Source: Leadbetterella sp. (GTDB lineage: Bacteria > Bacteroidota > Bacteroidia > Cytophagales > Spirosomataceae). From it: 64,000 nt of DNA. The DNA is taken from the NCBI GenBank assembly GCA_019638185.1, contig JAHBUH010000015.1, positions 38,978-102,977 on the forward strand, given 5' to 3'. The notes below the pieces were generated by a model. The model did not search any database, was not told where the DNA came from, and saw only the letters and a program-made list of their open reading frames with translations. Both the position numbers and the translations under genes were made by a program. Of the stretch, positions 63,532 to 64,000 are shown piece after piece; position 1 is the first letter of the stretch; every line of letters starts with the position of its first letter.

Positions 63532-63912
63532 TTATTGATTGTTCTCTAAGGTTTCTATCCAGGCTTTGATCTCATCCAGCTCGTCCCTGCTAACCGACTG
63601 GTTACCCAGGGCCTGCATGACCATGCGGCTGGCGGAGCCGCGGAATGTGGTGTCAATAAAGCGATCCAGTAACAGCTTCTGGGTACTTTCTTCTTCGATA
63701 GCCGCCTGGTAAATATGGTAGCGGCCTTCTTCCGTACGGGTGACCAGGTTCTTCTCATACATGATCTGCATGAGTTTAAGGGTGGTGGTGTAGCCCACTT
63801 CTTTATGGCGGGAGAGCTCATCGTTCACCTGCCTGACGGTGGCGGCACCCTTCTTCCAGAGGATCTGCAGGATCTCCAGCTCAGACTCGGTAGGTTTAAA
63901 TGCTTGTTTCAT
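63532..63912 (-). CDS. BlaI/MecI/CopY-type repressor
   Basis: This 126-residue dimeric winged-helix repressor (Penicillinase_R family) begins FKPTESELEILQILWKKGAATVRQVNDELSRHKEVGYTTTLKLMQIMYEKNLVTR and has a C-terminal dimer helix. It is the cleavage target of the adjacent M56 protease in related systems. Two matching palindromes directly upstream of its start make autorepression very likely. Confidence 0.95.
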   Translation of the reverse strand: MKQAFKPTESELEILQILWKKGAATVRQVNDELSRHKEVGYTTTLKLMQIMYEKNLVTRTEEGRYHIYQAAIEEESTQKLLLDRFIDTTFRGSASRMVMQALGNQSVSRDELDEIKAWIETLENNQ

Positions 63913-63915
63913 ATA

Positions 63916-63933
63916 CTACGAATTATTTCGTAG
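63916..63933. promoter_or_regulatory. BlaI-type operator 1
   Basis: CTACGAA and TTCGTAG are perfect arms with the 4-base spacer TTAT. It starts four bases before the repressor ATG and covers the expected transcription start. Confidence 0.8.
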
Positions 63934-63966
63934 CAAATATAAGAAAGGATTTCGGGTAGATGCAAA
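63934..63966 (-). promoter_or_regulatory. Promoter of the repressor-protease operon
   Basis: On the minus strand TTTG (63963-63966), 21 bases, TATATTTG (63934-63941). It is enclosed by the two operators. Confidence 0.6.
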
Positions 63967-63971
63967 TTTAA

Positions 63972-63989
63972 TTACGAATTTTTTCGTAG
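63972..63989. promoter_or_regulatory. BlaI-type operator 2
   Basis: TACGAA and TTCGTA arms with a TTTT spacer, flanked by T and G as in operator 1. The copies start 56 bases apart, about five helical turns, on the two sides of the promoter. Confidence 0.75.
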
Positions 63990-64000
63990 ATATTTAAAAT

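Noticed and set aside
61589-63912. Beta-lactam-sensing BlaR1-BlaI pair
   Set aside because: The penicillin-binding sensor domain is not there and no beta-lactamase gene is adjacent.

Overview
The window is an ordinary chromosomal stretch of a Bacteroidota bacterium. The evidence is the gliding genes gldG and gldA, a fused secDF, a GLPGLI protein beside a CarboxypepD-type outer-membrane barrel, an FtsK-LolA pair, DUF4293 and DUF4097 proteins, and menB for menaquinone. Many genes are also preceded by the Bacteroidota sigma-factor promoter (TTG/TTTG, 19-21 bases, TAnnTTTG). The moderate G+C and gene set would suit Chitinophagales or Sphingobacteriales, but I cannot fix the genus. I see no rRNA, insertion sequence, prophage or CRISPR array, and no gene-free stretch longer than 300 bases.

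Layout. 0-3 kb: the 3' end of glpK, a Tet-type MFS exporter, and tRNA-Trp-secE-nusG ending in a strong terminator. 3-12 kb: a small secreted protein, gldG, DUF4293, fmt, menB, DUF423, a YggS/MazG pair, a collagen-like lipoprotein, gldA, and an RRM protein coupled to a DEAD-box helicase. 12-21.8 kb: two identical tRNA-Val genes, an LtaS-like sulfatase, era, an acetyltransferase, a cupin, an amino-acid permease, an alpha/beta hydrolase, purH and ribD. 21.8-30 kb is an envelope-signalling block: an ECF sigma factor with a partner that joins an anti-sigma-like N terminus to a C-terminal barrel, facing a two-component system transcribed with GLPGLI and a large outer-membrane barrel. 30-36 kb: ilvA, a DUF4097 repeat protein, a lipoprotein, an HD-type protein, then an A+T-rich accessory patch with an antitoxin-like orphan, an AraC-Ogt (Ada-type) protein, a frameshifted VOC gene and alkB.

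36-50 kb: a fadA/fadB beta-oxidation pair with a near-perfect operator, a DUF4091 protein, lolA, ftsK, an acyltransferase, a serine hydrolase, and mreD-mreC-mreB. 50-57 kb: an IMPACT-family protein, a second collagen-like lipoprotein, a small secreted protein, secDF, and divergent katG/oxyR. 57-64 kb: overlapping terC-plsC-gatC, an ABC-F protein, and a BlaR1-like metallopeptidase with its BlaI repressor and twin operators.

The best candidates for something under-described are the sigma/anti-sigma-barrel pair at 21.8-23.8 kb, the two-component/GLPGLI/barrel operon next to it, and the BlaR1-like sensor whose usual penicillin-binding domain is replaced by a long coiled coil. The regulatory palindromes at 39.9, 50.5, 56.95 and 63.9 kb are directly testable.
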